This document shows positions 1-8,627 of a stretch of DNA of 64,000 nt, piece after piece. Below the pieces are notes generated by a model. It saw only the letters and a list, made by a program, of their open reading frames with translations, was not told the origin of the DNA and ran no database searches. Source of the stretch: Chryseobacterium indicum (GTDB taxonomy: Bacteria; Bacteroidota; Bacteroidia; Flavobacteriales; Weeksellaceae); NCBI RefSeq assembly GCF_021504595.1, contig NZ_JACSGT010000002.1, positions 802,194-866,193 of the forward strand. Direction: 5' to 3'. A program made the translations under genes and the position numbers. Each line of letters begins with the position of its first letter. The stretch's first letter is position 1.

Positions 1-1166
1 CTGAAAGAGCGGAGGAACAGCAGCACGAAGCTCCTAAAAAGGAATTCAGTTTCGACGGAATGGTAAGTATTGAAGGAGTTCTGGAAATTTTACCCGACAA
101 TTACGGATTTTTACGTTCATCAGATTTCAGTTATATTTCTTCTCCCGATGACGTATATGTTTCTACGGCGCAGATCAGAAATTTTGGTCTGAAAACCGGA
201 GACACCGTAAAAGGAATTGTAAGATTACCGAAAGAAGGCGAAAAATATTTCTCTTTATTAAGACCAACAGAAGTTAACGGACGCGATCTTGCTTTTATTA
301 AAGACCGTGTTGCTTTTGAATATTTAACCCCGCTTTTCCCACAGGAAAAATTCAACCTTGCCGGAAAAGGCTCTACGATTTCTACAAGAGTAGTGGATCT
401 TTTTGCTCCGATCGGGAAAGGACAGAGAGCAATGATCGTTGCACAGCCGAAAACCGGTAAAACCATGTTGCTGAAAGATATTGCCAATTCTATCGCTGCC
501 AATCATCCGGAAGTCTATATGATGGTTCTTCTGATTGACGAACGTCCGGAAGAAGTTACCGATATGGAAAGAAGCGTAAATGCAGAAGTTATTGCATCTA
601 CTTTTGATGAAGCGGCAGAAAAGCACGTAAAAGTGGCTAACCTTGTTCTGGCGAAAGCACAAAGAATGGTAGAATGTGGTCATGATGTGGTGATTTTATT
701 AGACTCCATTACAAGATTGGCAAGAGCTTATAATACCGTAACGCCTGCTTCCGGAAAGGTTTTATCGGGAGGTGTTGATGCAAATGCACTCCATAAACCG
801 AAAAGATTCTTCGGAGCTGCGAGAAAGATTGAAGGAGGAGGTTCTTTAACGATCATTGCAACGGCTCTTATCGATACGGGTTCTAAAATGGATGAAGTGA
901 TCTTTGAAGAATTTAAAGGTACTGGAAACATGGAACTTCAGTTAGACAGAAAAATTGCCAACAGAAGAATTTATCCTGCTATTGATTTGGTAGCTTCAAG
1001 TACCCGTAGAGACGATCTGCTTCTGGATGAGGTAACTTCTCAGAGAATGTGGATTCTTAGAAAATACCTTTCCGAAATGAATCCAATTGAAGCAATGGAA
1101 TTTGTAGACAAAAACATCAAAGGAACTTTGAATAACGAAGAATTCCTGATGTCGATGAATAAATAA
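1..1166 (+). CDS. rho: Transcription termination factor Rho (5' end missing)
   Basis: This is the C-terminal part of the RNA-dependent hexameric ATPase that ends transcription at Rho-dependent sites. The reading frame is open from base 3, before the first ATG at 60, so the true start lies outside the window and about 388 residues are visible. From the ATG at 60, a cold-shock-type RNA-binding domain covers about residues 1-70 (GFLRS, DVYVS). The ATPase core follows, with Walker [12 protein letters not shown], Walker [14 protein letters not shown], the Q-loop region [20 protein letters not shown] and the R-loop area [14 protein letters not shown]. Bacteroidota Rho usually carries a long charged N-terminal insertion; the charged residues at bases 3-59 fit its end. 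A hairpin terminator follows 24 bases after the stop. Confidence 0.97.
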   Translation, partial: ERAEEQQHEAPKKEFSFDGMVSIEGVLEILPDNYGFLRSSDFSYISSPDDVYVSTAQIRNFGLKTGDTVKGIVRLPKEGEKYFSLLRPTEVNGRDLAFIKDRVAFEYLTPLFPQEKFNLAGKGSTISTRVVDLFAPIGKGQRAMIVAQPKTGKTMLLKDIANSIAANHPEVYMMVLLIDERPEEVTDMERSVNAEVIASTFDEAAEKHVKVANLVLAKAQRMVECGHDVVILLDSITRLARAYNTVTPASGKVLSGGVDANALHKPKRFFGAARKIEGGGSLTIIATALIDTGSKMDEVIFEEFKGTGNMELQLDRKIANRRIYPAIDLVASSTRRDDLLLDEVTSQRMWILRKYLSEMNPIEAMEFVDKNIKGTLNNEEFLMSMNK

Positions 1167-1189
1167 ATTGAATTTAATTTGTTAAGAGA

Positions 1190-1220
1190 AAGCACGGACG
1201 TTTAATGTTCGTGCTTTTTT
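1190..1220 (+). terminator. Rho-gene intrinsic terminator
   Basis: The arms AAGCACGGAC (1190-1199) and GTTCGTGCTT (1207-1216) pair over ten positions with one G-U, around a 7-base loop, and run into a T tract. It lies just after the rho stop. Confidence 0.85.
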
Positions 1221-1290
1221 AGTTTTTGGTTAGAAGCAGGACGTTTTTAATGGCTGTTTTTTTTGAAAATAATTATTCTTTTGAAGCTTT

Positions 1291-1388
1291 ATCTCGCTTT
1301 CCGCACTCGCTATTTAAGGATTTCGGCGGCGAAGCCGCCGCCGAAATCCTTAAATGAGCTCAGACAATTGCTGCAATCGAGGTTAGGG
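1291..1388. repeat. Large GC-rich palindrome with conserved-looking flanks
   Basis: Perfect 19-base arms at 1312-1330 and 1337-1355 surround a 6-base centre. The core is GC-rich (GGCGGC/GCCGCC) in an otherwise AT-rich gap. The flanks, CGCTTTCCGCACTCGC before and GCTGCAATCGAGGTTAGGG after, resemble from memory the flanks of a dispersed palindromic element seen in flavobacterial genomes, in which the central palindrome varies. A 75-codon open frame runs through it (1263-1490) but has no family resemblance and is probably not a gene. There is only one copy in this window, so calling it a dispersed repeat is inference. Confidence 0.6.
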
Positions 1389-1637
1389 TTTTTGTCTGAT
1401 ATTTCAGTACATCATTGGATCCACAAAATTTGTGATCCTGAAAGAGTTCAATATAGCATTAAAATAAAGTCTGAAAAAATTCTTGTTTGAACCCTTTGAT
1501 TTGTTATCAGCTTTAATTCAAAAATAAATTTTTCAAAATTGATAAGCTTCCGTAATTAGACTTTCTTACCATGAAAATTAAATTCATTCTAAATCAATAT
1601 ATCAATGTTAAAGATTTATTAAAGTAATCCCCATTTT

Positions 1638-1668
1638 TTGAATATAGATTAAATAATGGCTAAATTTG
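1638..1668 (+). promoter_or_regulatory. Bacteroidota-type promoter of the superoxide dismutase gene
   Basis: TTG at 1638-1640 and TAAATTTG at 1661-1668 are separated by 20 bases, matching the TTG / TAnnTTTG consensus of Bacteroidota. The -7 box ends 24 bases before the ATG at 1693. This supports that start over the in-frame TTG at 1666, which lies inside the box. Confidence 0.75.
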
Positions 1669-1692
1669 GGTAATAACATTAAAAATAAAATT

Positions 1693-2289
1693 ATGTCATT
1701 TGAATTACCAAAACTGGGATATGCTTACGATGCATTGGAGCCGACAATTGATGCAAAAACAATGGAAATCCACCATACAAAACATCATCAAGCATACGTA
1801 GACAATTTAAATAATGCGATTAAAGGAACTGATCTTGAAGGAAAAACTATTGAAGAAATCTGCCAGACAGGGACTGATAAGCCAGCGGTAAGAAACAATG
1901 GAGGAGGACACTTTAACCACACCTTATTCTGGGAAATTTTAACTCCGGGAGGAAGCAAAGAGCCAGTAGGAAATGTAAAAGCTGCTATTGAAGCTTACGG
2001 AGGTTTCGAAAAATTCAAAACAGATTTTTCTGATGCTGCTAAAACAAGATTCGGTTCAGGATGGGCTTGGTTGGTAAAAAATGCTGACGGTTCTGTTATC
2101 GTTTCTTCAACTCCAAACCAGGATAACCCGTTAATGCCGGTTGCAGAAGTAAAAGGAACTCCTGTTTTAGGACTTGACGTTTGGGAGCACGCTTATTATT
2201 TAAATTACCAAAACAGAAGACCTGATTATGTTTCAGCATTCTTCGAAGTAGTAAACTGGGATAAAGTAGAAGAATTATTCAACAAATAA
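1693..2289 (+). CDS. sodA: Superoxide dismutase, Mn-type or cambialistic
   Basis: It converts superoxide to oxygen and hydrogen peroxide. The protein has 198 residues, typical of the Fe/Mn family, and no signal peptide, so it is cytosolic. The four metal ligands are visible as H27 (EIHHTKHH), H76 ([11 protein letters not shown]), D162 and H166 (DVWEHAYY). Two diagnostic sites favour manganese: GGGH before the second ligand instead of the iron-type GGQ/A pattern, and Q143 in TPNQDNP instead of the iron-type glutamine near residue 70. A cambialistic enzyme cannot be excluded. It is monocistronic, with its own promoter and a strong terminator shared with the convergent downstream gene. The upstream in-frame TTG is rejected because it sits in the promoter. 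Confidence 0.95.
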   Translation: MSFELPKLGYAYDALEPTIDAKTMEIHHTKHHQAYVDNLNNAIKGTDLEGKTIEEICQTGTDKPAVRNNGGGHFNHTLFWEILTPGGSKEPVGNVKAAIEAYGGFEKFKTDFSDAAKTRFGSGWAWLVKNADGSVIVSSTPNQDNPLMPVAEVKGTPVLGLDVWEHAYYLNYQNRRPDYVSAFFEVVNWDKVEELFNK

Positions 2290-2311
2290 TTTTCAACGTT
2301 TTATAAAAAAG

Positions 2312-2340
2312 AAAGGTTCAGAATTGCTCTGAACCTTTTT
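2312..2340. terminator. Bidirectional terminator between convergent genes
   Basis: The 11-base arms AAAGGTTCAGA (2312-2322) and TCTGAACCTTT (2328-2338) have T runs on both strands. It serves the dismutase gene on plus and the small gene at 2340-2762 on minus. Confidence 0.85.
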
Positions 2341-2762
2341 TAATATCTTGTGGTATCACTTCCCGAAAGTCCGTTCATTTTCAGACCGTATTTCCAGTTT
2401 ACATAAGCAAAAACCTGATACAGTTTGTATTCGAATTTAATACCGTATTTTTCCTTCGGATCATAATCAATCGAGGATTCAATGACGTTTCTGTATCGTC
2501 CGGAATTGTAATACGAATTCCATTCTGTGACCAGAAAAGTATTTCTGTTTTTCAGATAAGATTCAGAATACTGGCTGATTGGCTTTGCAATCGCATTCAG
2601 AAAATAATTAAACTGAGTATCGATTACCGTAAGATCCCATTCGCCATCATCATTTTTTGATGGTTTCATTTCCGACTTTTCTTTTTCATTCTTAGGATTG
2701 CTCTGTGCAGAACAATTGAATGAAAATAAAGAAAGTGTTAACAGTAAAACTAAATTTTTCAT
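2340..2762 (-). CDS. Secreted hypothetical protein, DUF6146-like
   Basis: The protein has 140 residues. A signal peptide covers about residues 1-19 (hydrophobic LVLLLTLSLFSF). A cysteine at 17 followed by SAQS could be a weak lipobox, so either a lipoprotein or a periplasmic protein is possible. After a lysine/glutamate-rich linker comes a compact domain from WDLTVIDTQFNYFLNAI to YVNWKYGLKMNG, rich in aromatic residues. I recall this pattern (TEWNSYYNSGRYRNVIESSIDYDP) as the flavobacterial DUF6146 family, of unknown function. It is transcribed convergently with the dismutase gene and sits downstream of the nuclease-like gene, but a terminator separates them. No catalytic motif is visible. Confidence 0.75.
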   Translation of the reverse strand: MKNLVLLLTLSLFSFNCSAQSNPKNEKEKSEMKPSKNDDGEWDLTVIDTQFNYFLNAIAKPISQYSESYLKNRNTFLVTEWNSYYNSGRYRNVIESSIDYDPKEKYGIKFEYKLYQVFAYVNWKYGLKMNGLSGSDTTRY

Positions 2763-2775
2763 CTTATAAAGTTAC

Positions 2776-2802
2776 AAAAAAAAGACACTCAATCTGAGTG
2801 CC
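2776..2802 (-). terminator. Terminator of the nuclease-like gene
   Basis: On the minus strand GGCACTCA and TGAGTGTC pair around a 3-base loop (2784-2802) with one G-U, then a T run follows (2776-2783). Confidence 0.75.
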
Positions 2803-2810
2803 TTATATTT

Positions 2811-4001
2811 TTATGGTTCTTTCTGGAGGACTACAAATGCCGGAAAGTGGTCGCTGTAACCGCCGGTAAACTGGTCGCCGTTCCACGACCGGAAAGGGTA
2901 GCCTTTGTAATTTCCTTCTTTATTCACTAAGTAAGCCGGAGCGAAAATTTCAGCCTTATAAACCGAATAATCTTTTGTAACCTGATCCTGAATTAAATTT
3001 TTAGAAACAATAATCTGGTCAAATAAATTGGGTGCGTCCTGATACGCTAATGAAGCAACTCCTTTTTTATACAAAGGATACATTAAATTCAGGTAAGGAT
3101 TGGCATCACTTAAATCTTTCGGGCTTGGCTGAGCTTTCAGGTAATTTTTTAAGCTTGAACTTACAGGATCATCGTTAAAGTCTCCCATGGCAAATAATTT
3201 AGTAGAAGGATCTGCAGCTCTTACACTGTCCATCTGCTGTTTTAGTAAAGCTGCTGCTGCATTTCTTTTTGGCAGGGAAATAGCTTCGCCTCCTCTTCTT
3301 GAAGGCCAGTGATTCATGAAGAATGCCACTTTCTCATTATCAAGGAAACCTGTAACCACCAGGATATCTCTGGTATATTCTCTTTTTCCTTCGTCACCGA
3401 AAACTTTCAGTTCTTTTTTCAGAGAATTGGTAGGGGTAAATCTTCTTTTCTGATAAATCAAAGCCACATCAATTCCTCTGTAATCATAAGAATTGTAATG
3501 AATAATTCCGTAATCATATTTTTTCAGTGCCGGTTCATTAATAAGATCCTGAATAACCTGTCTGTTTTCCACCTCAATTAAGCCTACTACTGCAGGAGCT
3601 GTTTTGGTATACTGTGCTCCCATTTCAGAAATTACTTTAGCTTCATTTGCTAATTTTGTTTTGTAAACTTTAGTATTGTAGTTTTTAGCACTTTTTGGAG
3701 TAAATTCTTCTGAACCTCCTTGGTATCTTACGACTTTTTTCCCGATTAAGGCGCCGTCGCTCCACGGTCCGTCATACTTTTCAGCTTCTAAAAACTTAAC
3801 GGAATCCAATGGAATACTTCTGTGAAAAGCCGGATTTTTAATGTCTTTAGTTCCGTCGATATAATCTGCTGAGCGAATCGTGTCCCAAAGGTTTTCAACA
3901 TTCAAAAAACCTACAGTCGCCACTTTTCTCAGTTTACCCTGCTGTTGTGAAAATGCCATTATCGAAAAAATGATGGCAAAAAAACTCAAAAATTTCTTCA
4001 T
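2811..4001 (-). CDS. Secreted endonuclease/exonuclease/phosphatase-fold protein
   Basis: A member of the metal-dependent EEP superfamily (DNase I, exonuclease III, phosphatases) with 396 residues. A signal peptide spans about residues 1-18 (ending AFSQ). Superfamily motifs appear in order: VGFLNVENLWD (metal-binding Asn and Glu), VVGLIEVENRQV (catalytic Glu), NHWPSRRGG (His), AMGDFNDDP (catalytic Asp) and GGYSDHFPAF (the C-terminal SDH signature). It is therefore probably active outside the cytoplasm on nucleic acid or a phosphodiester/phosphomonoester; the substrate cannot be read from sequence. It is divergent from a TonB receptor and DUF5689 lipoprotein pair, a partnership that recurs in Bacteroidota and suggests nutrient scavenging. 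A TAAATTTG box lies 34 bases upstream of the ATG. Confidence 0.9.
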   Translation of the reverse strand: MKKFLSFFAIIFSIMAFSQQQGKLRKVATVGFLNVENLWDTIRSADYIDGTKDIKNPAFHRSIPLDSVKFLEAEKYDGPWSDGALIGKKVVRYQGGSEEFTPKSAKNYNTKVYKTKLANEAKVISEMGAQYTKTAPAVVGLIEVENRQVIQDLINEPALKKYDYGIIHYNSYDYRGIDVALIYQKRRFTPTNSLKKELKVFGDEGKREYTRDILVVTGFLDNEKVAFFMNHWPSRRGGEAISLPKRNAAAALLKQQMDSVRAADPSTKLFAMGDFNDDPVSSSLKNYLKAQPSPKDLSDANPYLNLMYPLYKKGVASLAYQDAPNLFDQIIVSKNLIQDQVTKDYSVYKAEIFAPAYLVNKEGNYKGYPFRSWNGDQFTGGYSDHFPAFVVLQKEP

Positions 4002-4035
4002 TCTCTTAGAGTTATTATTAATATTATTTAATCTG

Positions 4036-4043
4036 CAAATTTA
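4036..4043 (-). promoter_or_regulatory. -7 box of the nuclease-like gene
   Basis: TAAATTTG on the minus strand matches the Bacteroidota -7 consensus upstream of the ATG at 4001. No clear TTG is seen at the usual distance. Confidence 0.5.
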
Positions 4044-4161
4044 CTTTTTTTTAACTTCCCGCTATTTTAAATATTTGTAAATTTAAAATGTGGTATTTAC
4101 GTTTTTATTTATAATGATTCTTAAAAGCTTGCAATGTTAAGAAAAAATAACGTAAAAAAAG

Positions 4162-4190
4162 TTGTAAATTCTAAAAATTGACTAAATTTG
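4162..4190 (+). promoter_or_regulatory. Promoter of the TonB receptor / DUF5689 operon
   Basis: TTG at 4162-4164 and TAAATTTG at 4183-4190 are 18 bases apart. The predicted leader to the ATG at 4253 is about 55 bases. Confidence 0.65.
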
Positions 4191-4252
4191 CGTCCCCAAC
4201 TTTTAAACTGTTGAGAATTAATAAGAAAAGTATTTAAAAAATAAATATACTC

Positions 4253-7126
4253 ATGATTAAAAAACTATCATTAGTCTCTTTATTTACTTTACTTCCAGCG
4301 TCATACTATTTTGCACAGACTACGGTCTCTGCATATTTAAAAGATGCCGAAGGAAAACCCGTTGAAAGGGCAGAAGTAGATCTTAAAGGGAATGACAATG
4401 ATGTAACGGCTGACAAAATCGGATACTTCCAGTTTGTAGACCTAAAGCCGGGGCATTACCAAATTGTGATTACAAAACCGAATTACGAAACCAAAGTAAT
4501 GGAGTTTGATGTAATGGACAGTGAGAAGAAAAAGGATTTAGGGACTATTACCCTATATTCTGCACTTACAAGCGCGGATCAAGGTTTAGCAATCATTGAC
4601 AGTGATGGAGACGATGAGGATAGCAACAGCGGACAGGCTTCTACAGTCGGTTTACTGCAGTCATCTCAGGACATTTTCAGCAGAATCGCAGCGTTTGATT
4701 TAGGATTTTATTGGTTCCGCCCAAGAGGAATCGATGGAAGATTTGGAGAAACTATGTTAAATGGTGTTTCCATGATCAAGTCTGATAACGGTAATGTGGA
4801 TTTTGGAAATTGGGGAGGACTTAACGAAATTACAAGATACCCGGAAATTTCTTCAAATCATTCACCTTCTGAATATGCATTTGGAGGAAACAGTTCTGTG
4901 GTTTATAAAAATACTAAAGCGAGTGAATACCGAAAAGGATTTCAGTTTACTCAGTCTTTAACCAACAGAAATTACAGAAACAGAACATCTCTAAGATACA
5001 GCTCAGGAATGAGTAAGAGCGGATGGGCATTTACTGCAATGGGAGCAAGAAGATGGGCGAAAGAAGGTATTCAGGAAGGAACGTTCTATGATGCTTACGG
5101 AGCTTATTTAGGAATTGAAAAGAAGTTTAATGATAAGCATACGATGACGTTTAATTTCATCGGTGCACCTTACAGAAGATCTACTGCAAGCCCAAGTACT
5201 CAGGAAGTATACAACTACAGAGGTGTTCATTACAATTCTTATTGGGGATATCAGGACGGAGAGCAGAGAAGTGAAAGAGTAAGAAAAGGATTCCAGCCGA
5301 TCTTCCAGATTCAGGATTTCTGGAAAATCAATAAAAACAATACGCTTTGGACTTCTGTATCTTATCAGTTCGGAAAAGACAAAGGTTCTCGTCTGGACTG
5401 GCAGAATGTACAGAATCCATCTCCTACATACTACAGAAACTTACCAAGTTATTACGATTCTTTAGATCCTAATGCTTCTGTAACTCTTCCTACAGGAGTA
5501 ACAGGAACAACAGCTCAGCAGGCTTTTCAGGCAGCAATGAACGGATGGACTTCCAATGATCCGAACTTTACACAGCTTAACTGGGACAGATTATACCAGA
5601 GAAATATGCAGCAGCCTGCAGGAACTTACTATGGACAAACTGGAAAAAGGGCATTATATTATTTGGTAAACGATGTAAGTGATGATAAAATCTGGAATGC
5701 TTCTACTCACTTTGTTCACAACTTTAATGATAATACGAAATTCTTATTAAACGTATCTTATCAGAATTACCGTTCTGAGCAGTACAGAGAAGTAAACGAT
5801 CTTTTAGGTGCTGATTTTGTACTGAACAGAGATCCTTTTGCTGCAACAAACCAGCCGGGAAAATCAGGATTATACAATCAGGGTGAAGAAAATGTAACGA
5901 AAAAAGTAGGTGATAAAATGACTTACGACTACATTTTCAGAAGACAGGAAGTAAAAGTAAATCCTGGTGTAAGATTCACAGCGGGAGCTTTTGATGTATT
6001 CGTATCTGCATTGGCAGGATATTCTTCTTCAAACAGAGAAGGTCTTTTCAATCATTACTTATACAAAGATTCTTATGGAAAAGGGATGGATTATAACTAC
6101 TGGAACTACGGTCTGAAAGGACAGATCGTTTACAGGCTGAACGGTAGAAACTTCTTTGTTTATAACGGAGCGTATTATAATCAGGCCCCTTATCTGGAAG
6201 ATTTATTTGTAAATCCAAGAGTAAACGGATCTGTAGCACCCAACGTGAAAAGCATGACGGTAAATGCAAATGACCTTAGTTATGTTATTTCTTCTCCTTT
6301 CTTAAAACTAAGATTAACAGGTTATTTGGTTGATACAGACAATGAAACAACAGTTCAGAGATTCTTTGCAGACGGTATTCCATTAAACAGTGTGGATGCA
6401 GACGGTAACCAGACCAATGTTCAGAGTGCTTTCGTATCTCAGGTAATGACGGATGTTAAGAAGAGAAATATGGGAGTTGAACTTGGGGTTGATGTTAAAG
6501 TGTTACCAACATTATCATTACAAGGTTTAGCAAGCATCGGACAGTATACTTATAAGAATGACCCAAAAACTTATTTTGCATCAGATGCAGTAGGTGTTTT
6601 TGCAAACGGTCTTCCGTATGTAGATCTTGGAAAAGCATACATTAACAATTATCGTCAGGGAGGAACTCCTCAACAGGCTTATTCGGTAGGTTTCCGTTAC
6701 AACAACCCGAAATACTGGTGGGTAGGTGCCAACTGGAATTATTTTGATGAAAATTATTTAGATCCTGCAGCTTTGGTGAGAACAGAATCGTTTGTTCAGA
6801 ACAATGTTACCGGAACTCCATATTACGGGCTTACAGATAGTGATCTTAGAAAAGTACTTCAGCCAAACAAACTGCCTTCGTCATTCTTTCTGAATGCTAA
6901 TGCAGGAAAATCTTGGGTAATCGGTAAATACTATGTCTTAATTTCTGCTACAGTTAATAATATTTTAAATAACAGAAAATATATTACAGGAGGATTTGAA
7001 CAAACAAGAAATGCGGTGTATCCTACCTTCTCTCAGGATTTGAATAGAGAATACACTTTGTTTGCACCAAAATACTGGTACACTCAGGGAAGATCATATT
7101 TTGTAAATTTACAGTTCAGATTCTAA
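4253..7126 (+). CDS. TonB-dependent outer-membrane receptor with carboxypeptidase-regulatory-like N-terminus
   Basis: An outer-membrane beta-barrel of 957 residues that should import a ligand using TonB energy. The signal peptide ends near AQTTV (about residue 22). Residues 25-105 form a carboxypeptidase-regulatory-like beta-sandwich (VSAYLKDAEGKPVERAEV, GYFQFVDLKPGHYQIVI) common in Bacteroidota receptors. A plug follows (RPRGIDGRFGETMLNGVSM). The rest is barrel, rich in alternating aromatic strands, and ends in a terminal aromatic (VNLQFRF), as expected for BAM insertion. It is followed after 34 bases by a DUF5689 lipoprotein instead of a SusD protein, so it is not a typical Sus polysaccharide pair. 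The neighbouring divergent secreted nuclease/phosphatase hints at nucleotide, phosphate or metal scavenging. Confidence 0.93.
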   Translation: MIKKLSLVSLFTLLPASYYFAQTTVSAYLKDAEGKPVERAEVDLKGNDNDVTADKIGYFQFVDLKPGHYQIVITKPNYETKVMEFDVMDSEKKKDLGTITLYSALTSADQGLAIIDSDGDDEDSNSGQASTVGLLQSSQDIFSRIAAFDLGFYWFRPRGIDGRFGETMLNGVSMIKSDNGNVDFGNWGGLNEITRYPEISSNHSPSEYAFGGNSSVVYKNTKASEYRKGFQFTQSLTNRNYRNRTSLRYSSGMSKSGWAFTAMGARRWAKEGIQEGTFYDAYGAYLGIEKKFNDKHTMTFNFIGAPYRRSTASPSTQEVYNYRGVHYNSYWGYQDGEQRSERVRKGFQPIFQIQDFWKINKNNTLWTSVSYQFGKDKGSRLDWQNVQNPSPTYYRNLPSYYDSLDPNASVTLPTGVTGTTAQQAFQAAMNGWTSNDPNFTQLNWDRLYQRNMQQPAGTYYGQTGKRALYYLVNDVSDDKIWNASTHFVHNFNDNTKFLLNVSYQNYRSEQYREVNDLLGADFVLNRDPFAATNQPGKSGLYNQGEENVTKKVGDKMTYDYIFRRQEVKVNPGVRFTAGAFDVFVSALAGYSSSNREGLFNHYLYKDSYGKGMDYNYWNYGLKGQIVYRLNGRNFFVYNGAYYNQAPYLEDLFVNPRVNGSVAPNVKSMTVNANDLSYVISSPFLKLRLTGYLVDTDNETTVQRFFADGIPLNSVDADGNQTNVQSAFVSQVMTDVKKRNMGVELGVDVKVLPTLSLQGLASIGQYTYKNDPKTYFASDAVGVFANGLPYVDLGKAYINNYRQGGTPQQAYSVGFRYNNPKYWWVGANWNYFDENYLDPAALVRTESFVQNNVTGTPYYGLTDSDLRKVLQPNKLPSSFFLNANAGKSWVIGKYYVLISATVNNILNNRKYITGGFEQTRNAVYPTFSQDLNREYTLFAPKYWYTQGRSYFVNLQFRF

Positions 7127-7160
7127 TATCAATTCACTAATTATTCTAAAAATTAATAAA

Positions 7161-8552
7161 ATGACAATAAAGAAATACTTAAGTTTAGTAGCAGGAGTTG
7201 CATTTGCGGCGATTTCTATTACATCTTGCGTTCAGAAAGACGAGTGGGAAACTCCGCCAATCAAGTGTGAGAATAAATTCCCGGCTCCTACAATGACTTT
7301 GGCTGCTTTCAAAGCTCAGGCTCCTTCTACAGGATATGTTTTAATTTCAAACGACCAGATTTTTGATGGTTATGTAGTTTCTTCAGATGAAAACGGAAAC
7401 TTCTATAAAACAATTTCTTTCCAGGATAAGCCGGAAAATCCGACTGCAGGTTTACAAATTGAGGTTGACAGATCCAGCAACTATGCAGATTTTCCTGTAG
7501 GTGCGCACATCAGAATTAATGCGAAAGGTTTAAGATTAGGTTTAGACAGAGGTACTGTAAAAATCGGTTCTGTAGATCCTACTTACGCAATCGGAAGAGT
7601 GCCTGCTTCTTTGTTAAGCAGATATGTTTCCGGAGTTTGTAACGGGAATGGTCTTGAGGTGGTTACAATCAAACCTTTAGAATTACCAAACCTTGCTGCT
7701 GCAAAAAGTGACCAGTATATCAATACATTGGTAAAAGTTGCTAATACACAGTTTACCATTGCAGATATTTATCCTACTGCTAAAACATTTATCGATTATG
7801 TGGCAGGAGCAGGAGTAGATACAGACAGAACTTTGGAAGATGCTTCAGGAAACAGTGTAACTTTAAGAAATTCAGGTTTCTTCTCTGAAGGCTCTAAAAC
7901 ATTGCCAACAGGAAACGGAGATATTACTTTTGTAGTAAGCCGTTATAATACAACTTGGCAGATGCTGATCAGAAATACAAATGATATTAACTTCAAAGGA
8001 ACAAGAGTAGATGCTACACCGCCGAAAGGAGGAACTGCAATTACTTATTCAGGAGCTTTCCTTGAAAACTTTGAAAGTTATGCTACATCTCCGGCTAACC
8101 TTGAAGTATTTCCTAAATATGTAAACGATCCGCTTCTAGGAAACAGATACTGGCAATTAAAGACTTTCAGCGGAAACAAATACATCCAGTTGGGAGCTAA
8201 TTCAGGAACTGGTCCTTACGTAACTTATTTTGCAGTACCTGTTGATTTTACAGCAGCAAACACACTGAAATTTGACGTAAATGTAGGATTCTTTAACGGT
8301 AATGCTTTAAAAGTATATTATACAACCAATTATACTCCTCTTGGAGATATTACTCAGGCTACCAAAACAGATATTACTTCTGCATTTACAATTCCACAGG
8401 CTCCTACAGGTGCTTATGGAACAATTGCTCCTGCAGGAATGTACACTTTCCCGACTTCTTTAACGGGTAACGGATTTGTATTATTCGAATACACAGGAAA
8501 CGGAAGTGGTGTTACCACTACAATCCAGTTGGATAACATTCAGGTTCAGTAA
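7161..8552 (+). CDS. DUF5689 surface lipoprotein
   Basis: The protein has 463 residues. A lipoprotein signal ends at C23 (ISITSC), followed by VQKDE, which resembles the K-(D/E)2 export signal that sends flavobacterial lipoproteins to the cell surface. The first half (about 45-280) has the DUF5689 pattern: ISNDQIFDGYVVSSDENGNF, KTISFQDK, GLQIEVD and FPVGAHIRINAKGL, an OB-like fold seen in Bacteroidota lipoproteins next to TonB receptors. The C-terminal half (about 300-463) is a beta-rich jelly-roll-like domain (FLENFESYATSP to TTTIQLDNIQV) as found in choice-of-anchor proteins. It is co-transcribed with the upstream receptor, for which it is probably the surface partner. Molecular function is unknown. 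Confidence 0.85.
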   Translation: MTIKKYLSLVAGVAFAAISITSCVQKDEWETPPIKCENKFPAPTMTLAAFKAQAPSTGYVLISNDQIFDGYVVSSDENGNFYKTISFQDKPENPTAGLQIEVDRSSNYADFPVGAHIRINAKGLRLGLDRGTVKIGSVDPTYAIGRVPASLLSRYVSGVCNGNGLEVVTIKPLELPNLAAAKSDQYINTLVKVANTQFTIADIYPTAKTFIDYVAGAGVDTDRTLEDASGNSVTLRNSGFFSEGSKTLPTGNGDITFVVSRYNTTWQMLIRNTNDINFKGTRVDATPPKGGTAITYSGAFLENFESYATSPANLEVFPKYVNDPLLGNRYWQLKTFSGNKYIQLGANSGTGPYVTYFAVPVDFTAANTLKFDVNVGFFNGNALKVYYTTNYTPLGDITQATKTDITSAFTIPQAPTGAYGTIAPAGMYTFPTSLTGNGFVLFEYTGNGSGVTTTIQLDNIQVQ

Positions 8553-8576
8553 GAATTTTGAAAATTTAAATAGTAT

Positions 8577-8605
8577 AAAGGCTGTCTTTTTAGGCAGCCT
8601 TTTTA
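8577..8605 (+). terminator. Terminator of the receptor / DUF5689 operon
   Basis: AAAGGCTGTC (8577-8586) pairs with GGCAGCCTTT (8593-8602) around a 6-base loop, then a T run follows. Confidence 0.85.
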
Positions 8606-8611
8606 TTTTTG
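8604..8611 (+). promoter_or_regulatory. Possible -7 box of the two-repeat protein gene
   Basis: TATTTTTG fits TAnnTTTG and ends 16 bases before the ATG at 8628. It overlaps the preceding terminator tail, and no upstream TTG is placed correctly. Confidence 0.35.
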
Positions 8612-8627
8612 CCAAAACTTATAGAAT

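Larger units (their letters stand above)
1167..1692. other. Gene-free interval between rho and the superoxide dismutase gene
   Basis: This 526-base gap holds the rho terminator (1190-1220), the palindromic repeat (1291-1388) and the dismutase promoter (1638-1668). The part from about 1490 to 1635 is plain AT-rich sequence in which I see no further signal. Confidence 0.7.

Noticed and set aside
1263..1490. 75-codon open frame across the palindromic repeat
   Set aside because: It is created by the inverted repeat, has no signal or family resemblance and no promoter; treated as part of the repeat.
1666..1692. TTG start giving a longer superoxide dismutase
   Set aside because: It lies inside the promoter; the family begins at [10 protein letters not shown].
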